IMG/VR virus record: IMGVR_UViG_3300003323_000086
Coordinates: 1 to 34,651 of that record
DNA from: a virus
Direction: 5' to 3' (one strand)
DNA: 34,651 bases
In this document: positions 7,266 to 16,518 of the stretch, one piece after another
How positions within the stretch are numbered: the first letter of the stretch is position 1
How the letters are laid out: every line of letters begins with the position of its first letter
The notes under the pieces: model-generated
What the model was told of the DNA's origin: nothing
Databases searched by the model: none
What the model saw: the letters and a program-made list of their open reading frames with translations, nothing else
Program-made: the position numbers and the translations under genes

Positions 7266-7636
7266 ACCGGTTCCACTAAAATGTAAGCTAATGTTGACGT
7301 ATCAGCACCATTGCTGGACGTAATTGTAAAGCTACTACCTACTGATCTTGTAATTGTATAGGCACCCGCATTTACTGCGGTCTGGGTTGTGAGAAACACC
7401 AGAGTATTTGCTGTAATTTTAGTAGTGCTGATTGTTTTTGTACCTGCCACTAAAGCAGTGGTTCCTACTGTGCCACTGCTGGAAAATACGGTCAGGCCCT
7501 GCGTCACCCAATTCCACAAACGATCCAGCCAGCGTTCCCAGGTATCGTTTCTTGTGGTATCAGGCCGTTGCCCCATTCGGGGCACGTCAAACGTATTTTC
7601 CTTAGTCGGATATCGGTCTAGTTTTTGGAATGCCAT
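7262..7636 (-). CDS. hypothetical virion-module protein
   Basis: ATG 7636, overlapping the stop of the ATP-grasp gene (TAATG), is preferred over an in-frame GTG at 7651. The 124-aa product begins MAFQKLDRYPTKENTFD, has a tryptophan-rich segment (WERWLDRLWNWV, ~33-44), then a Thr/Ser/Val-rich half that looks like beta-structure. It resembles small structural proteins near tail or lysis genes, but I do not recognise a family. Confidence 0.65.
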   Translation of the reverse strand: MAFQKLDRYPTKENTFDVPRMGQRPDTTRNDTWERWLDRLWNWVTQGLTVFSSSGTVGTTALVAGTKTISTTKITANTLVFLTTQTAVNAGAYTITRSVGSSFTITSSNGADTSTLAYILVEPV

Positions 7637-8955
7637 TATTCGTAGCTCCACCCGTCCGCGTAGCCGTGCTCTTGGATTTCCTCCAAATGCTTTTCTAGGC
7701 GCTTACCGATATCAATACGCCACATCGGGCTATTAGGAACTTCGGCTTTCTTTAGCGCACGGTATGCCCGCTTTGCAGATCCGGCAACAGAATAATCGGT
7801 ACCGGTGGCGACAAGGATATAGTCCCCCGCTGTGACAAACATCCGGCCATCCACGATTTGACCGTCTTTCTCAATGGGGGCTTTGCCCATCTTGACTTCG
7901 CATAGATGGATGTCGGTATGCAAGAATCCTTCAACTCCATAGATCGGAAAGCCGGATACTTCTTCCTTCTTCTTGTTGCCGTACGGAAAGTCTGGAATTG
8001 CCATCACTACGCCGGTAGAAACTTCCCCCTCCAGAACTTCCAGAGTGTCCTTGCCTTCGATCAAGTCCAGCATCCATTGAGCCGGGTCTCCTAGATGGAG
8101 TGCGGTCTGGATGATGAAGCACGGCCAACCGGGGCGGGTTGTGAATTCCAGGGGCCACGGCTTGCCTTCTTTATCGATGATAACAGCCACATCCACATAG
8201 CCTACGTAGTTCATCTTTTTGAGCATGCCAGTGAGGGGTAGCAGCATTTCATCAGCTAACTTGGAATGCTCTACGTACTTAAGGCAAGTGCCCATCTCAC
8301 CGGTATTAACGCCGTTATCTCCGGCCATCAGCTTCTTGTGCTCAAAATTCTCACAGAACCACTTAGACCAGCCTACCGGGCCAAACCAGCCTCCCACAGC
8401 CATTTCAATTCCAGGATTAAACTCCTGTAGGATAAACGGAGATTTGTTCTTGCCCATCTCCTTCCAACGTTGAAGCATGAAGATCATGTCAGCCGGAGAC
8501 TTGGACACATACGACAAGGCTTTATCCGCATCCCCTGAGGGCTTGGACACATACCGCTTCATGGTCTTCTTGACGTATTCAATGGCTTTGTCGTAGTCAT
8601 TGAACTCAATCGATTCCATGATATCGATACCGGCTTTCTTAAAGGCTTGCTGTCCCGCATCGCGGTCTAATTCCAGCTTGGCAGCCTCTACACCTGGGCC
8701 AAAGATTGGGTATCCCTTTTTACGGTATGGCTCCAGTTTTTCAATTTCCTTGGCGTTGTCCGTCAAAAAGATCAGGTCTGCCCAATCCATATGCGGTTCC
8801 CAGCGGGGAACACGTTGCACAATCCCGTCCCCCACATCGCAGCGCGTACCGTCTTTGCGAGGGCCACACCACATACGCACCTCATGCCCCACTTCCAAGC
8901 ATTGCTGCGCCCAATCGAGCGCGGCTCCGCACAGGTCGATTAAAAGGATTTTCAT
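7636..8955 (-). CDS. PurD-like ATP-grasp enzyme
   Basis: The 439-aa length matches glycinamide ribonucleotide synthetase (PurD, about 430). Family-like features in order are MKILLIDLCGAALDWA at the N-terminus, an ATP-grasp lysine region (RYVSKPSGDADKAL, ~134-147), ILQEFNPGIEMAVGGW (~175-190), GVNTGEMGTC (~214-223, compare NTGGMG in PurD), a metal-site strand (KPWPLEFTTRPGW) and a C-terminal ...RIDIGKR like the RDIGYR of PurD. The PurD EFN-x-RFGDPE site is altered to EFTTRPGWP, so a usual Mg2+-binding Asn is missing and the N-terminal GGREHA signature is absent. The substrate may therefore not be phosphoribosylamine. It lies between the ejection-protein and lysis genes and overlaps both neighbours. 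Confidence 0.8.
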   Translation of the reverse strand: MKILLIDLCGAALDWAQQCLEVGHEVRMWCGPRKDGTRCDVGDGIVQRVPRWEPHMDWADLIFLTDNAKEIEKLEPYRKKGYPIFGPGVEAAKLELDRDAGQQAFKKAGIDIMESIEFNDYDKAIEYVKKTMKRYVSKPSGDADKALSYVSKSPADMIFMLQRWKEMGKNKSPFILQEFNPGIEMAVGGWFGPVGWSKWFCENFEHKKLMAGDNGVNTGEMGTCLKYVEHSKLADEMLLPLTGMLKKMNYVGYVDVAVIIDKEGKPWPLEFTTRPGWPCFIIQTALHLGDPAQWMLDLIEGKDTLEVLEGEVSTGVVMAIPDFPYGNKKKEEVSGFPIYGVEGFLHTDIHLCEVKMGKAPIEKDGQIVDGRMFVTAGDYILVATGTDYSVAGSAKRAYRALKKAEVPNSPMWRIDIGKRLEKHLEEIQEHGYADGWSYE

Positions 8956-10826
8956 TGGTCAGTAGCACGCCCTTGGCTGCGCAGAGTGGTTTGATTTACG
9001 CCCGTGGCCGATACGGAAGCCGGACCAGCGGCTGAATTGAGCAGGGCACGTAGCTGTTTAACCCGATCAATCACTTCTTGGTTGTATTTACCAGAAGCAG
9101 CAAGATCGGTCAGGCCACCCGGTTTAGTGGCCGCGTCAATAATTTCCTTGGCCTGTGCTTGGCCCATGGAAGACTTAGCCATGATCCGCTGCACAATACC
9201 AAATTCTCCCATCAGCTTGCCTCCCATATAGTTGGCAGCAGTGGTAATGGATTCGTCATTGGCTTCCGCCCGGTTCATTCCCTTAATCAGGTTATTGGAA
9301 TTGATTGCACGTTGGTACTCTTTAGCCACGGCAGACTTGACTTGCGCGTGGTAGTTTGCTCCACGTGCTGTGCCAAGAATCTCCTTGACTTCCGGGGATT
9401 CCAACGCCTGCATAGTGCGTTGTAGGAACTCGGTGGATTTGTTTCCCGGCATGGTCAGATAGTCATGAATACCATCCATCAAGCCGAACCGGGCGTGCAT
9501 CTTTTCCCACGGTGTCATTGCTCGGAACGTTTCCATATCGGCTTCCGGCACGCCTTGAGCGAACTTGTTGCCCCATTGAACTCCTAATTGGGCAGCCTCT
9601 TCTTTTCCACGCCCCAGCACAGCGGAATATTCCGAACCCTTGGCATATTCGGGGACCGCCTTCTTCATCATTTCAGTCATCTTTGACTTCATTTCAATCA
9701 AAGATGCTTTCATGGCAGGATCTTTCTCGGCAGCGATCTGCTCTTGCAAAGCCCGCTGGGTTTTATCCAAGAACGCCAGCGGCACTTCTTTACCTGTCTG
9801 GTAATTCTGCTTAGGGATTTTACCCAGAGAAATGTCTGTGGCTAGGTTCTTCTTGGCCTCAGCAATAGCGGCTTGGGCCGGAGCGGTCTTAAACAGCTTG
9901 TCCAAGTCTTCCGACATTGGAACATTCTTCTTATAGGACGCTTTGTATGCCTCGTCCATCTCCTTGGACATGGTACTGATAACGTCAGATACCTTGTTCT
10001 TGAGGGAGTTATAGGGGCTGGCGGCTACCGCCGTAGCGTCACTGAAACGCTTGTTCTGTTCGTACGAGAATTGCCGTACGTTCTCTTCAAGACGGCGAAG
10101 CTGCTTTAATCCCTGTGCGCCTGCTTGACGGGCCACAGATTCAATATCCGGAACGATGTCGGCCAGACGCTCCTGCGGATTAGCTGCCATCCGATTGAGC
10201 ACGTCTTTGAATTTATACCCGGCAGCTTCCACACCTTCCCGGATCTTGCCTAATGCCAGCTTGGCCGGGTCAGCAATACCTACTGCCTCTGCTGCACGGG
10301 AAGCCATCTTGCCAAGCCCTGCCGTGACTTTAGGAATCACATATCCGCCTGCCCCACCTACGGCACCTCCAAAGAGGGCCGATTCCAGCCGTTCACCAAT
10401 CGTACCGCCAGAACCCGCACCCATGGCCGCACCCACCAAGGCATTACTGCCCACTTGGGACGATAGCGCGGCATAGGTCTTAGGCATCGCTGCGGGCAGT
10501 CCTGTCGCACCTACAGCGTTACCTACCCCTTTGGAGACAAGCGCCGCCCCAGCGGCATCAATAGCAATACCAAGGAACGGGTGATCGGCTTTAAACGAAG
10601 CAGCCAAACGGCGGGTTTCTTGGCCCTGCCCCTTCTTAATCATTTCATCAACGTCAGCCCCAAACCCCAAGGTAAGGGCTTGGTATGCCGCAGCACCACT
10701 GGTGGCAGACGCCGTGTCCCCGGGACGGCGCAAGGACCGTTTTTGTTCGTCTGTGAGAGGTTTTACCGGTTCTTGCGCGTTATACCCCGCCATGAGCGGG
10801 TCAGCATACGAAGGAGTATCCGCCAT
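8952..10826 (-). CDS. large internal virion / DNA ejection protein
   Basis: The 624-aa product begins with a proline/charged leader (MADTPSYADPLMAGYNAQEP), then a Gly/Ala-rich hydrophobic region (residues ~85-175) with segments such as GGAVGGAGGYVIP, then a long helical, charged region to the end. Amphipathic Gly/Ala regions and long helices are typical of podovirus ejection proteins that form a conduit through the envelope. It is the last of three consecutive candidates and overlaps the ATP-grasp gene and the transglycosylase gene. The assignment is by position and composition only. Confidence 0.65.
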   Translation of the reverse strand: MADTPSYADPLMAGYNAQEPVKPLTDEQKRSLRRPGDTASATSGAAAYQALTLGFGADVDEMIKKGQGQETRRLAASFKADHPFLGIAIDAAGAALVSKGVGNAVGATGLPAAMPKTYAALSSQVGSNALVGAAMGAGSGGTIGERLESALFGGAVGGAGGYVIPKVTAGLGKMASRAAEAVGIADPAKLALGKIREGVEAAGYKFKDVLNRMAANPQERLADIVPDIESVARQAGAQGLKQLRRLEENVRQFSYEQNKRFSDATAVAASPYNSLKNKVSDVISTMSKEMDEAYKASYKKNVPMSEDLDKLFKTAPAQAAIAEAKKNLATDISLGKIPKQNYQTGKEVPLAFLDKTQRALQEQIAAEKDPAMKASLIEMKSKMTEMMKKAVPEYAKGSEYSAVLGRGKEEAAQLGVQWGNKFAQGVPEADMETFRAMTPWEKMHARFGLMDGIHDYLTMPGNKSTEFLQRTMQALESPEVKEILGTARGANYHAQVKSAVAKEYQRAINSNNLIKGMNRAEANDESITTAANYMGGKLMGEFGIVQRIMAKSSMGQAQAKEIIDAATKPGGLTDLAASGKYNQEVIDRVKQLRALLNSAAGPASVSATGVNQTTLRSQGRATDQ

Positions 10827-12703
10827 TATTCAGTTCCGTTTTGTTGCAGCCAATCTTTCCAAGCCATACGCTTCTTATTCACAACATAAGTTCCATCCGG
10901 CATACGGGTGTATGCGGGTTGTGATGCCTCATACCGTTCCCACAGGCGTTCTCCGGCATGGATGTCTGTGTTCACTTGCCCCCAAGAATTAAGGAATTCG
11001 GAACGGGCAAGAGCATTTTCTCCCATAGCAATACCCAATTCCAAAATATAGCGGTTAGCGTCTTGCGGCAAAGTCGAAGACGGCTTGGACTTTGCAATAA
11101 TTCCAGCCATCTTGGCCGTGGATGCTCCGTTACCCTTCATCGACATCTGAACGTCGTTAATAATCTGGTTGGCTTCTTTATCAAAGGCCGCAACCTTCGG
11201 GTCCAAGGTCCACAGATTATTATTAGTAATCATGTTCAAAGGCCCAGTCTTCAGATCGTCCAGATTCTTTAACAGACGGCTAAAGCCTTGGGCATACTCA
11301 TGGCCCCGCTTGGCATCCGTATTGATCTGGTCCAATTGCTTGGCAGCCTGGGCTTGTTCCTGTTTAAGGGCGGCATCACGGCCCTTGGCCGTTTGTGCTT
11401 GGAGAACGGCCTGACTATGCGGCAGCATCGGGATACCCAGAGCCGCAGCAGCTTCTGCACGTTTATTCTCGGACTCGTCAAACGACTGCGCAGCGGCAGC
11501 TTCTGTATTAGCTTTCTTCTCAGAAATCTCCATCTTTTTGGCATTGATGTCGAATTGCTGTTGGCGCAGATCAAGTTCTTTCTGATCCTTGACGGTCAAA
11601 ACACGGCGCTTGAGTGCTTCCAATTGCGGGCGGTCTTGGTTATAGTCCCCGGTCAGGCGCAGCCCTTGGAGGGTCTTTGCCATGGTGGGGTCGGAACGAA
11701 TATAGTTCAGGGCCGTCATGTAAGACTCTTGCCCATTCACTCCATTAATAACTCCGGCCACCTCGTTATTGGCGTCCTTTTGCTCCTTCAGAGCGATTTG
11801 GCGCTGTTGAACTTCCACCGCTCGGGCAGCACGTGCCTTGTCCCCTAGCGAGGTAGCAAGATCAAATCGACCTGCTTTGAATGCGGCCTGTGAGGCTTGC
11901 TCTAAACGATCCGCCATCGATTGCTGTTGTTGCACAGCGGCCTGCTGAACTTGGCGATCTGGAATACCGCCAGCCTGCATGCGTTCGGCAACCTGTGTTG
12001 CGGGAGCAACAACACCTTCCTTAGAGTATTTGTCCAGTGCCGCCATAAAGCGGGGCACATAGGTTTGCGTCTCTTTGTTGTTGGGGTTTCCCCCCGGACC
12101 AGCATTGTAGTACTGGGCTAGCTTTTTCATGTCGCCGCCAGACTTGTTGTACAATGCCTGAACGTAATTGGACACGCCTTCCGGGTCTCGGGGATCAAAC
12201 GGGGCCACCCCAAACCCAGGCTTTTGCGCCGTGGTGGGCAGTACTTGGAAACGGCCTACGGCCCCCTTCGGAGAAACGGCTTGATCTCCACTATTCTCAG
12301 CCGACAGGAAGGCGCGTAGCGTCCCCGCAGGCCGGCCATTTTGTCGGTCCAAACGATCTAAGTTAGCGGGGCTGTAGTCGTACCCTTGCGATTTTGGATT
12401 GGCTGCGGCCTTTACGTGTCCCGGTGACATTTCTCCGCTAGGAATATTCGCCCCTTGGGGGCTATAGTCCGGCCCATTTTGCTGCGCCATATAGCTCGCC
12501 AAGAACTGCTGGTCCATCTGCTGCTGCTGCATTTGCTGCTGCTGCATCTGGTTTGCAAGTTCGGTGCGAGCGTTGTTATCCTGCATACCGCGCAATTGCT
12601 CTTGCCGATATTGTCGCAGGAATTGTAGATCTTCCTGATCCTTGTTATACTGATTAAACCCTTGGGCAAGGCCCAGCAGGGCCAATCCACCTAGTCCCGC
12701 CAT
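10826..12703 (-). CDS. virion protein with lytic transglycosylase (SLT-like) domain
   Basis: ATG 12703 is preferred because AGGAGG lies seven bases upstream; a TTG at 12709 is also in frame. In the 625-aa product a Met/Gln-rich low-complexity helix (~50-68) is followed by an SLT-like domain: catalytic Glu ~136 in AENSGDQAVSPKGAVGRFQV and the closing YNAGPGG near 199-205. The remaining two thirds are a long charged helical region (QQFDINAKKMEISEKK...). Such proteins are ejected with the DNA and locally open murein. It lies between two other putative ejection proteins, as in P22-like internal protein clusters. Confidence 0.85.
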   Translation of the reverse strand: MAGLGGLALLGLAQGFNQYNKDQEDLQFLRQYRQEQLRGMQDNNARTELANQMQQQQMQQQQMDQQFLASYMAQQNGPDYSPQGANIPSGEMSPGHVKAAANPKSQGYDYSPANLDRLDRQNGRPAGTLRAFLSAENSGDQAVSPKGAVGRFQVLPTTAQKPGFGVAPFDPRDPEGVSNYVQALYNKSGGDMKKLAQYYNAGPGGNPNNKETQTYVPRFMAALDKYSKEGVVAPATQVAERMQAGGIPDRQVQQAAVQQQQSMADRLEQASQAAFKAGRFDLATSLGDKARAARAVEVQQRQIALKEQKDANNEVAGVINGVNGQESYMTALNYIRSDPTMAKTLQGLRLTGDYNQDRPQLEALKRRVLTVKDQKELDLRQQQFDINAKKMEISEKKANTEAAAAQSFDESENKRAEAAAALGIPMLPHSQAVLQAQTAKGRDAALKQEQAQAAKQLDQINTDAKRGHEYAQGFSRLLKNLDDLKTGPLNMITNNNLWTLDPKVAAFDKEANQIINDVQMSMKGNGASTAKMAGIIAKSKPSSTLPQDANRYILELGIAMGENALARSEFLNSWGQVNTDIHAGERLWERYEASQPAYTRMPDGTYVVNKKRMAWKDWLQQNGTE

Positions 12704-12705
12704 AA

Positions 12706-13053
12706 TCAACCTCCTCCTGCCCCTTCGCCGTAATTTACTCCGCCGTGCATGGCGTCAATTGTTTTTTGGAAACTTTGAGTAGCATTCCATGTACTTGGGT
12801 TGTTCACCATATATTGTGCAATGCTAGCAAGCTGGGCTTTGGTTTGATCTGTGTAAAAGCCTCCACCGCTATTCAAACTATTCATAAAGTTTTGATACCC
12901 CTGTTGCATGCTGGCAGCGGTGTTCGGGTTTCCGTTATTTGAGAAGAACGGGCTAAATACCCCAGCGTCGCCTCCCTGTGTGCCAGACTGCAATTGGCTA
13001 AAGAATTGCGCCGGGTTAGACGCCCACCGACTAATCGAATTAGTCAGATCCAT
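12706..13053 (-). CDS. ejection-module ORF, possibly the 3' part of a frameshifted gene
   Basis: Read alone this is a 115-aa protein (MDLTNSISRWASNPAQFF...) rich in Asn, Gln, Gly and Ser. No clear binding site precedes the ATG. The same frame stays open upstream, without ATG, GTG or TTG, to beyond 13224, and codes for a convincing Gly/Ser/Leu-rich stretch with a hydrophobic run (GAFALPATIAIGGLL) like the end of the previous protein. It may therefore be the C-terminal part of the 13218-14105 product, reached by a -1 shift. Confidence 0.6.
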   Translation of the reverse strand: MDLTNSISRWASNPAQFFSQLQSGTQGGDAGVFSPFFSNNGNPNTAASMQQGYQNFMNSLNSGGGFYTDQTKAQLASIAQYMVNNPSTWNATQSFQKTIDAMHGGVNYGEGAGGG

Positions 13054-13217
13054 TGTGGCATGATTGCCAGAGCTAATCAGGTCAGGAATCCCACTAAGCA
13101 GCCCGCCAATTGCAATAGTTGCCGGTAATGCAAACGCCCCAAGACTTCCTAATCCACCACTTAAACTACCTAAGCCACCACTACTGGCTCCTCCGGATGT
13201 GGCTAGTCCAGAAGAGC

Positions 13218-14105
13218 CTAGAGAAAATCCGAAAGGCCCCCGAACAGGGAAGAACCACCTTCACCAAAGATGCCGGTAAACCCACCACCTAAAGCGCCGC
13301 CAGAACTACCGAACCCAGGCAGGAAAGACCCTGTGCCAAACATACTTCCCAAGGTGTCTACGGAACCCATTCCGGAAGCTAAAGACCCCCCGAACAGGCC
13401 ACTGCCTCCAAACATGCTGCCCAAGGAACTCAGATCAATTCCGCTGCCGCCGAACAAATTGCCGATGTTCCTTACAAGGCTTCCAATGTTGCTTGTGCCA
13501 TTTCCGCCCAGTAGCTGACCCAGTCCTTGCCCCGCTGCTTGAAACCCCTGTCCGGCTTGGTTACGTGCGTTGGATAGGGCTAAGGCGGCGGCGCCTGGGT
13601 TAGCTTGGGATAGGCCCGACAGTCCGGCAAGCTGAGAAAACCCTTGCTGATTCATGCCAAGGGCGTTATTCTCCAATCCACTAAGCTGTTGCAGGCGCTG
13701 ATTGTAAAAGTTTGCTCCCTGCGTCATACCGTAGTTCTGAAGGGCAGTAAGCTGATTGCCGCTCAGATTCATCCCAGATGCTGCCAAGGACCGGTTGATT
13801 GCTTCGGTGCCCTGACCAAAAGCTGCTTGGTAGGTGGGATCGCTGTAAATTGATCCGGGATTTTGGGCAAGGTTTTGGAGCATGGAAGCATATGTTCCTG
13901 CCTGCTGACCACCTTGCTGCATAAGGCTTTGGGCAGAACCTGCGCCAGTTTGAGAAGACGCTAATTGCTGTCCGAATTGGCCCCGATATTGTCGAAACGG
14001 ATCGGCGATACTCGCCAGTTCCCCACCCATGGAAAGGGAGTCCAAACCGGACCAAATACCGCCAGCAGTCTGACCAATTCCCCCAAGAAGATCGGATAAT
14101 GTCAT
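13218..14105 (-). CDS. glycine/glutamine-rich internal virion protein, putative ejection protein
   Basis: The 295-aa product starts MTLSDLLGGIGQTAGGIW with GGGGAATAA directly upstream as binding site. It is unusually rich in Gly, Gln, Ser and Leu, with repeats of SLGSMFGGSGLFGG type in the last third and ends ...GGLSDFL. Composition and position (first of the putative ejection group, just after the gp10-like protein) suggest an internal protein comparable in place to P22 gp7. The codons GAT TTT CTC TAG at its end form a run of four T from which a -1 shift would enter the downstream open frame. Confidence 0.65.
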   Translation of the reverse strand: MTLSDLLGGIGQTAGGIWSGLDSLSMGGELASIADPFRQYRGQFGQQLASSQTGAGSAQSLMQQGGQQAGTYASMLQNLAQNPGSIYSDPTYQAAFGQGTEAINRSLAASGMNLSGNQLTALQNYGMTQGANFYNQRLQQLSGLENNALGMNQQGFSQLAGLSGLSQANPGAAALALSNARNQAGQGFQAAGQGLGQLLGGNGTSNIGSLVRNIGNLFGGSGIDLSSLGSMFGGSGLFGGSLASGMGSVDTLGSMFGTGSFLPGFGSSGGALGGGFTGIFGEGGSSLFGGLSDFL

Positions 14106-14124
14106 TTATTCCCCGAATATAGTT

Positions 14125-15780
14125 TTACATTGTGCCTTCTTCCACATCCAGTTCTAAATCATAGAATCGGGGGGAATAATTGCCAAAATAGATAATCTGC
14201 CATGCGCGACGCCGAGACATGCCGCATCGCCTAAGTTGAGACCTACTGGAAAGTAAATTAACTGGGCGGAAAGGACTGAATGACACATAATCATTGTCAG
14301 TGTACCCAATGTATGCTGTGCCCGGAACTTTATCGGCAATGATCTCAGCACGGGAATAGAAATCTCGTTTATTTGACCCTAAATCCAGACCATTGGTTCT
14401 CATCATTCTATAAATAAATGCCCCGTTATCGGAAGTAAGTCCTTCCGTAATAGTAGAAATGATCCCGGAGGTCTCGTTTAGAATTAAATCTTGTCCTGTG
14501 TTTGCATAAAACACACCCGAAAAATAATTCTGAACATAGGGTGTAACAGTTAAATAAGTAATCGACACGGCCCCAATCGAGGCGATTGCTCCGTTTAGGG
14601 GCTTTACCCCCATAGGAAATGTATTGATGCCAGCCTGGGGAGTAGAGAAATTAGCCGATGTATAGTAAAAGTTATCCGAATCGATAACCGTAATTAAATA
14701 AGTGCCTAAAAACTGCGAAGAGGCTACGCCACCAATATTTACAATACTGCCATTCACCAGACCATGTGACGGCAGATTAACAGTTACGGTAGTGCCGGAA
14801 TAGCTTGCAGAGGATGCTGTGCGAGTGGTCCCTGTGGCCGTGCTCGACCACGTATGCCATGCCCCTGTTTTGGAGTCAAATACCAACGTAAGATTAGACG
14901 ATTTTAAGGTAAGGATATAAAAATCGTGACCGTCAATCGACAGGGCATAAGCATATACCGTAGTGAGCGGGTCCGCGTTAAGAATACGATCAATGTATTG
15001 GTTAGACACCACAACCGGTGTTACTCCGTTGAGCATATAGATGCTGCGGCCCTTTTGCCGGGTCTTACCAATCCAATAAACAGTATTTTGAGTCGAAACT
15101 ACACTATTTCCAGCGGCACAGCCTACTAAGTTAAACGAACTGACTGCTTGGGCTAGCGGAGATCCCGTGGGATTGCCGACATCTTGAAAGAAAGCCGTAC
15201 TTTGATCGCAGAACGCTACCACGTAATTCAGATAGCGAGTAAGGGCCACGCCCGAATTGGAAATTGCATTGGCGGAGATAAAATTTAGGGCTTGCCAAGT
15301 CTGGGGGTCATTCAGTGCACTGCCCCAAATAGTTCCGTTGGGGTCCATGACATAAGTGGTACCATCTAAATATACAACCCCAGGAACAGTCGTGGCTGGG
15401 TAGTTTGGGTCCGTTACTTTTGCAAAGGCAGATCCGGTCCAAACATACGCATTCGAATTATTCTTTGCAATAAACTTGGTGTTTGGCTGATTGACAGATG
15501 CGAACTGATATTGGCTATTTGTATCCAGCCCAGTCTGGGTATTGCCGCTATAGCGAATAGTACCGCCAATGACAGTTACAGGCTGAGAATTAAACGCAAA
15601 CATCCCCAATGCCTGACCGGCGGGTAAAGTTTGGCTCGGGGTCAGCCCAAACCGAAGTACTGAATATTTTGACCCGTCTTGCTCCTTTTCTAGAAAACAA
15701 TTGACCGCAATCGAGTCAAACCCTAAAGTAGAATCCCGACTACCAATGTCTTCAGGAAGAGGAATGCGGATAGTTTTCAT
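14125..15780 (-). CDS. P22 gp10-like tail needle/hub, DNA stabilisation protein
   Basis: The 551-aa protein is rich in beta-type sequence (Thr, Ser, Tyr, Gly, Val), with an N-terminal MKTIRIPLPEDIGSRDST and a segment VNCFLEKEQDGS resembling the N-terminal strand region of packaged-DNA-stabilisation proteins. Its start overlaps the stop of the gp4-like gene (ATGA). In P22 gp4 and gp10 close the portal ring after packaging; order and size fit here. Identity is inferred mainly from position and length. Confidence 0.6.
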   Translation of the reverse strand: MKTIRIPLPEDIGSRDSTLGFDSIAVNCFLEKEQDGSKYSVLRFGLTPSQTLPAGQALGMFAFNSQPVTVIGGTIRYSGNTQTGLDTNSQYQFASVNQPNTKFIAKNNSNAYVWTGSAFAKVTDPNYPATTVPGVVYLDGTTYVMDPNGTIWGSALNDPQTWQALNFISANAISNSGVALTRYLNYVVAFCDQSTAFFQDVGNPTGSPLAQAVSSFNLVGCAAGNSVVSTQNTVYWIGKTRQKGRSIYMLNGVTPVVVSNQYIDRILNADPLTTVYAYALSIDGHDFYILTLKSSNLTLVFDSKTGAWHTWSSTATGTTRTASSASYSGTTVTVNLPSHGLVNGSIVNIGGVASSQFLGTYLITVIDSDNFYYTSANFSTPQAGINTFPMGVKPLNGAIASIGAVSITYLTVTPYVQNYFSGVFYANTGQDLILNETSGIISTITEGLTSDNGAFIYRMMRTNGLDLGSNKRDFYSRAEIIADKVPGTAYIGYTDNDYVSFSPFRPVNLLSSRSQLRRCGMSRRRAWQIIYFGNYSPRFYDLELDVEEGTM

Positions 15781-16511
15781 CGTTTGCTGTTAGCTTGCAG
15801 GTACTGCATGTTGGGAGTAAAGAAGGTACTAGCCTCTTCCACACTCCAATCAAACATATTTTCCCTAAGAGTTTCTGCTCGTTGGATAATCCGTTCTGCT
15901 TTAGGGGAAGGGACATCGTATTCATCCACCATTTCGGACGCCAAGTTATATTTTAACGCGTCTAGCCACTCAATTGGGAAATCAAAATCATCCCCGGCAT
16001 TTAGCATGTCTTGTAACGGACGTTGCACAGTGAGCAATACATTATTACCCGTCTGCGTAGCATCTGGAGTTACATAAAGGTGGATAACCCCGTTAATGGT
16101 TTGTGGATCATAGTAAAACGAATTTACTGTTCCTGTGCTAGATTTTTGCCCTAATATTTCCCACTCTTGCCGCGACAATTGGATAAGCGGGACTTCAAGT
16201 CCAGATGTAGCTGTGTATTGGAGACGTCCCGAAATACAACGTAAGGGACGTGGCGTAATAACGGTCCCTGATGGTCCCAAAGTGTAGGTATTTACGCCAC
16301 TGGTGCATGGGACCGTCACTGTGGAAACACACCATAAGGGATATCCACGCGCCATCCACTGCTTAATCATCAGATTAAGTGCTTGGACAGCATTGCTTAC
16401 ATCGGTTGGGGGGGCCGGGGCGTCGTCGTTGAACACGCCTAAAACTCGAAATGCCGCCGCAATAAGGGTATCCCGATTAACCGAGTATGTATAGGAACCA
16501 CTAGTGCTCAT
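15777..16511 (-). CDS. head-to-tail adaptor, P22 gp4-like
   Basis: The 244-aa product has the form of tail accessory factor gp4: an N-terminal helical domain (RDTLIAAAFRVLGVFND, AVQALNLMIKQWMARGYPLW), a beta-rich middle, and a C-terminal helix pair (ALKYNLASEMVDEYDVP, RIIQRAETLRENMFDW). The WMARG-x-x-LW motif after the Asn/Leu/Met helix is characteristic. It should bind below the portal ring. It is coupled to the gp10-like gene. Confidence 0.75.
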   Translation of the reverse strand: MSTSGSYTYSVNRDTLIAAAFRVLGVFNDDAPAPPTDVSNAVQALNLMIKQWMARGYPLWCVSTVTVPCTSGVNTYTLGPSGTVITPRPLRCISGRLQYTATSGLEVPLIQLSRQEWEILGQKSSTGTVNSFYYDPQTINGVIHLYVTPDATQTGNNVLLTVQRPLQDMLNAGDDFDFPIEWLDALKYNLASEMVDEYDVPSPKAERIIQRAETLRENMFDWSVEEASTFFTPNMQYLQANSKR

Positions 16512-16518
16512 TTAATTC

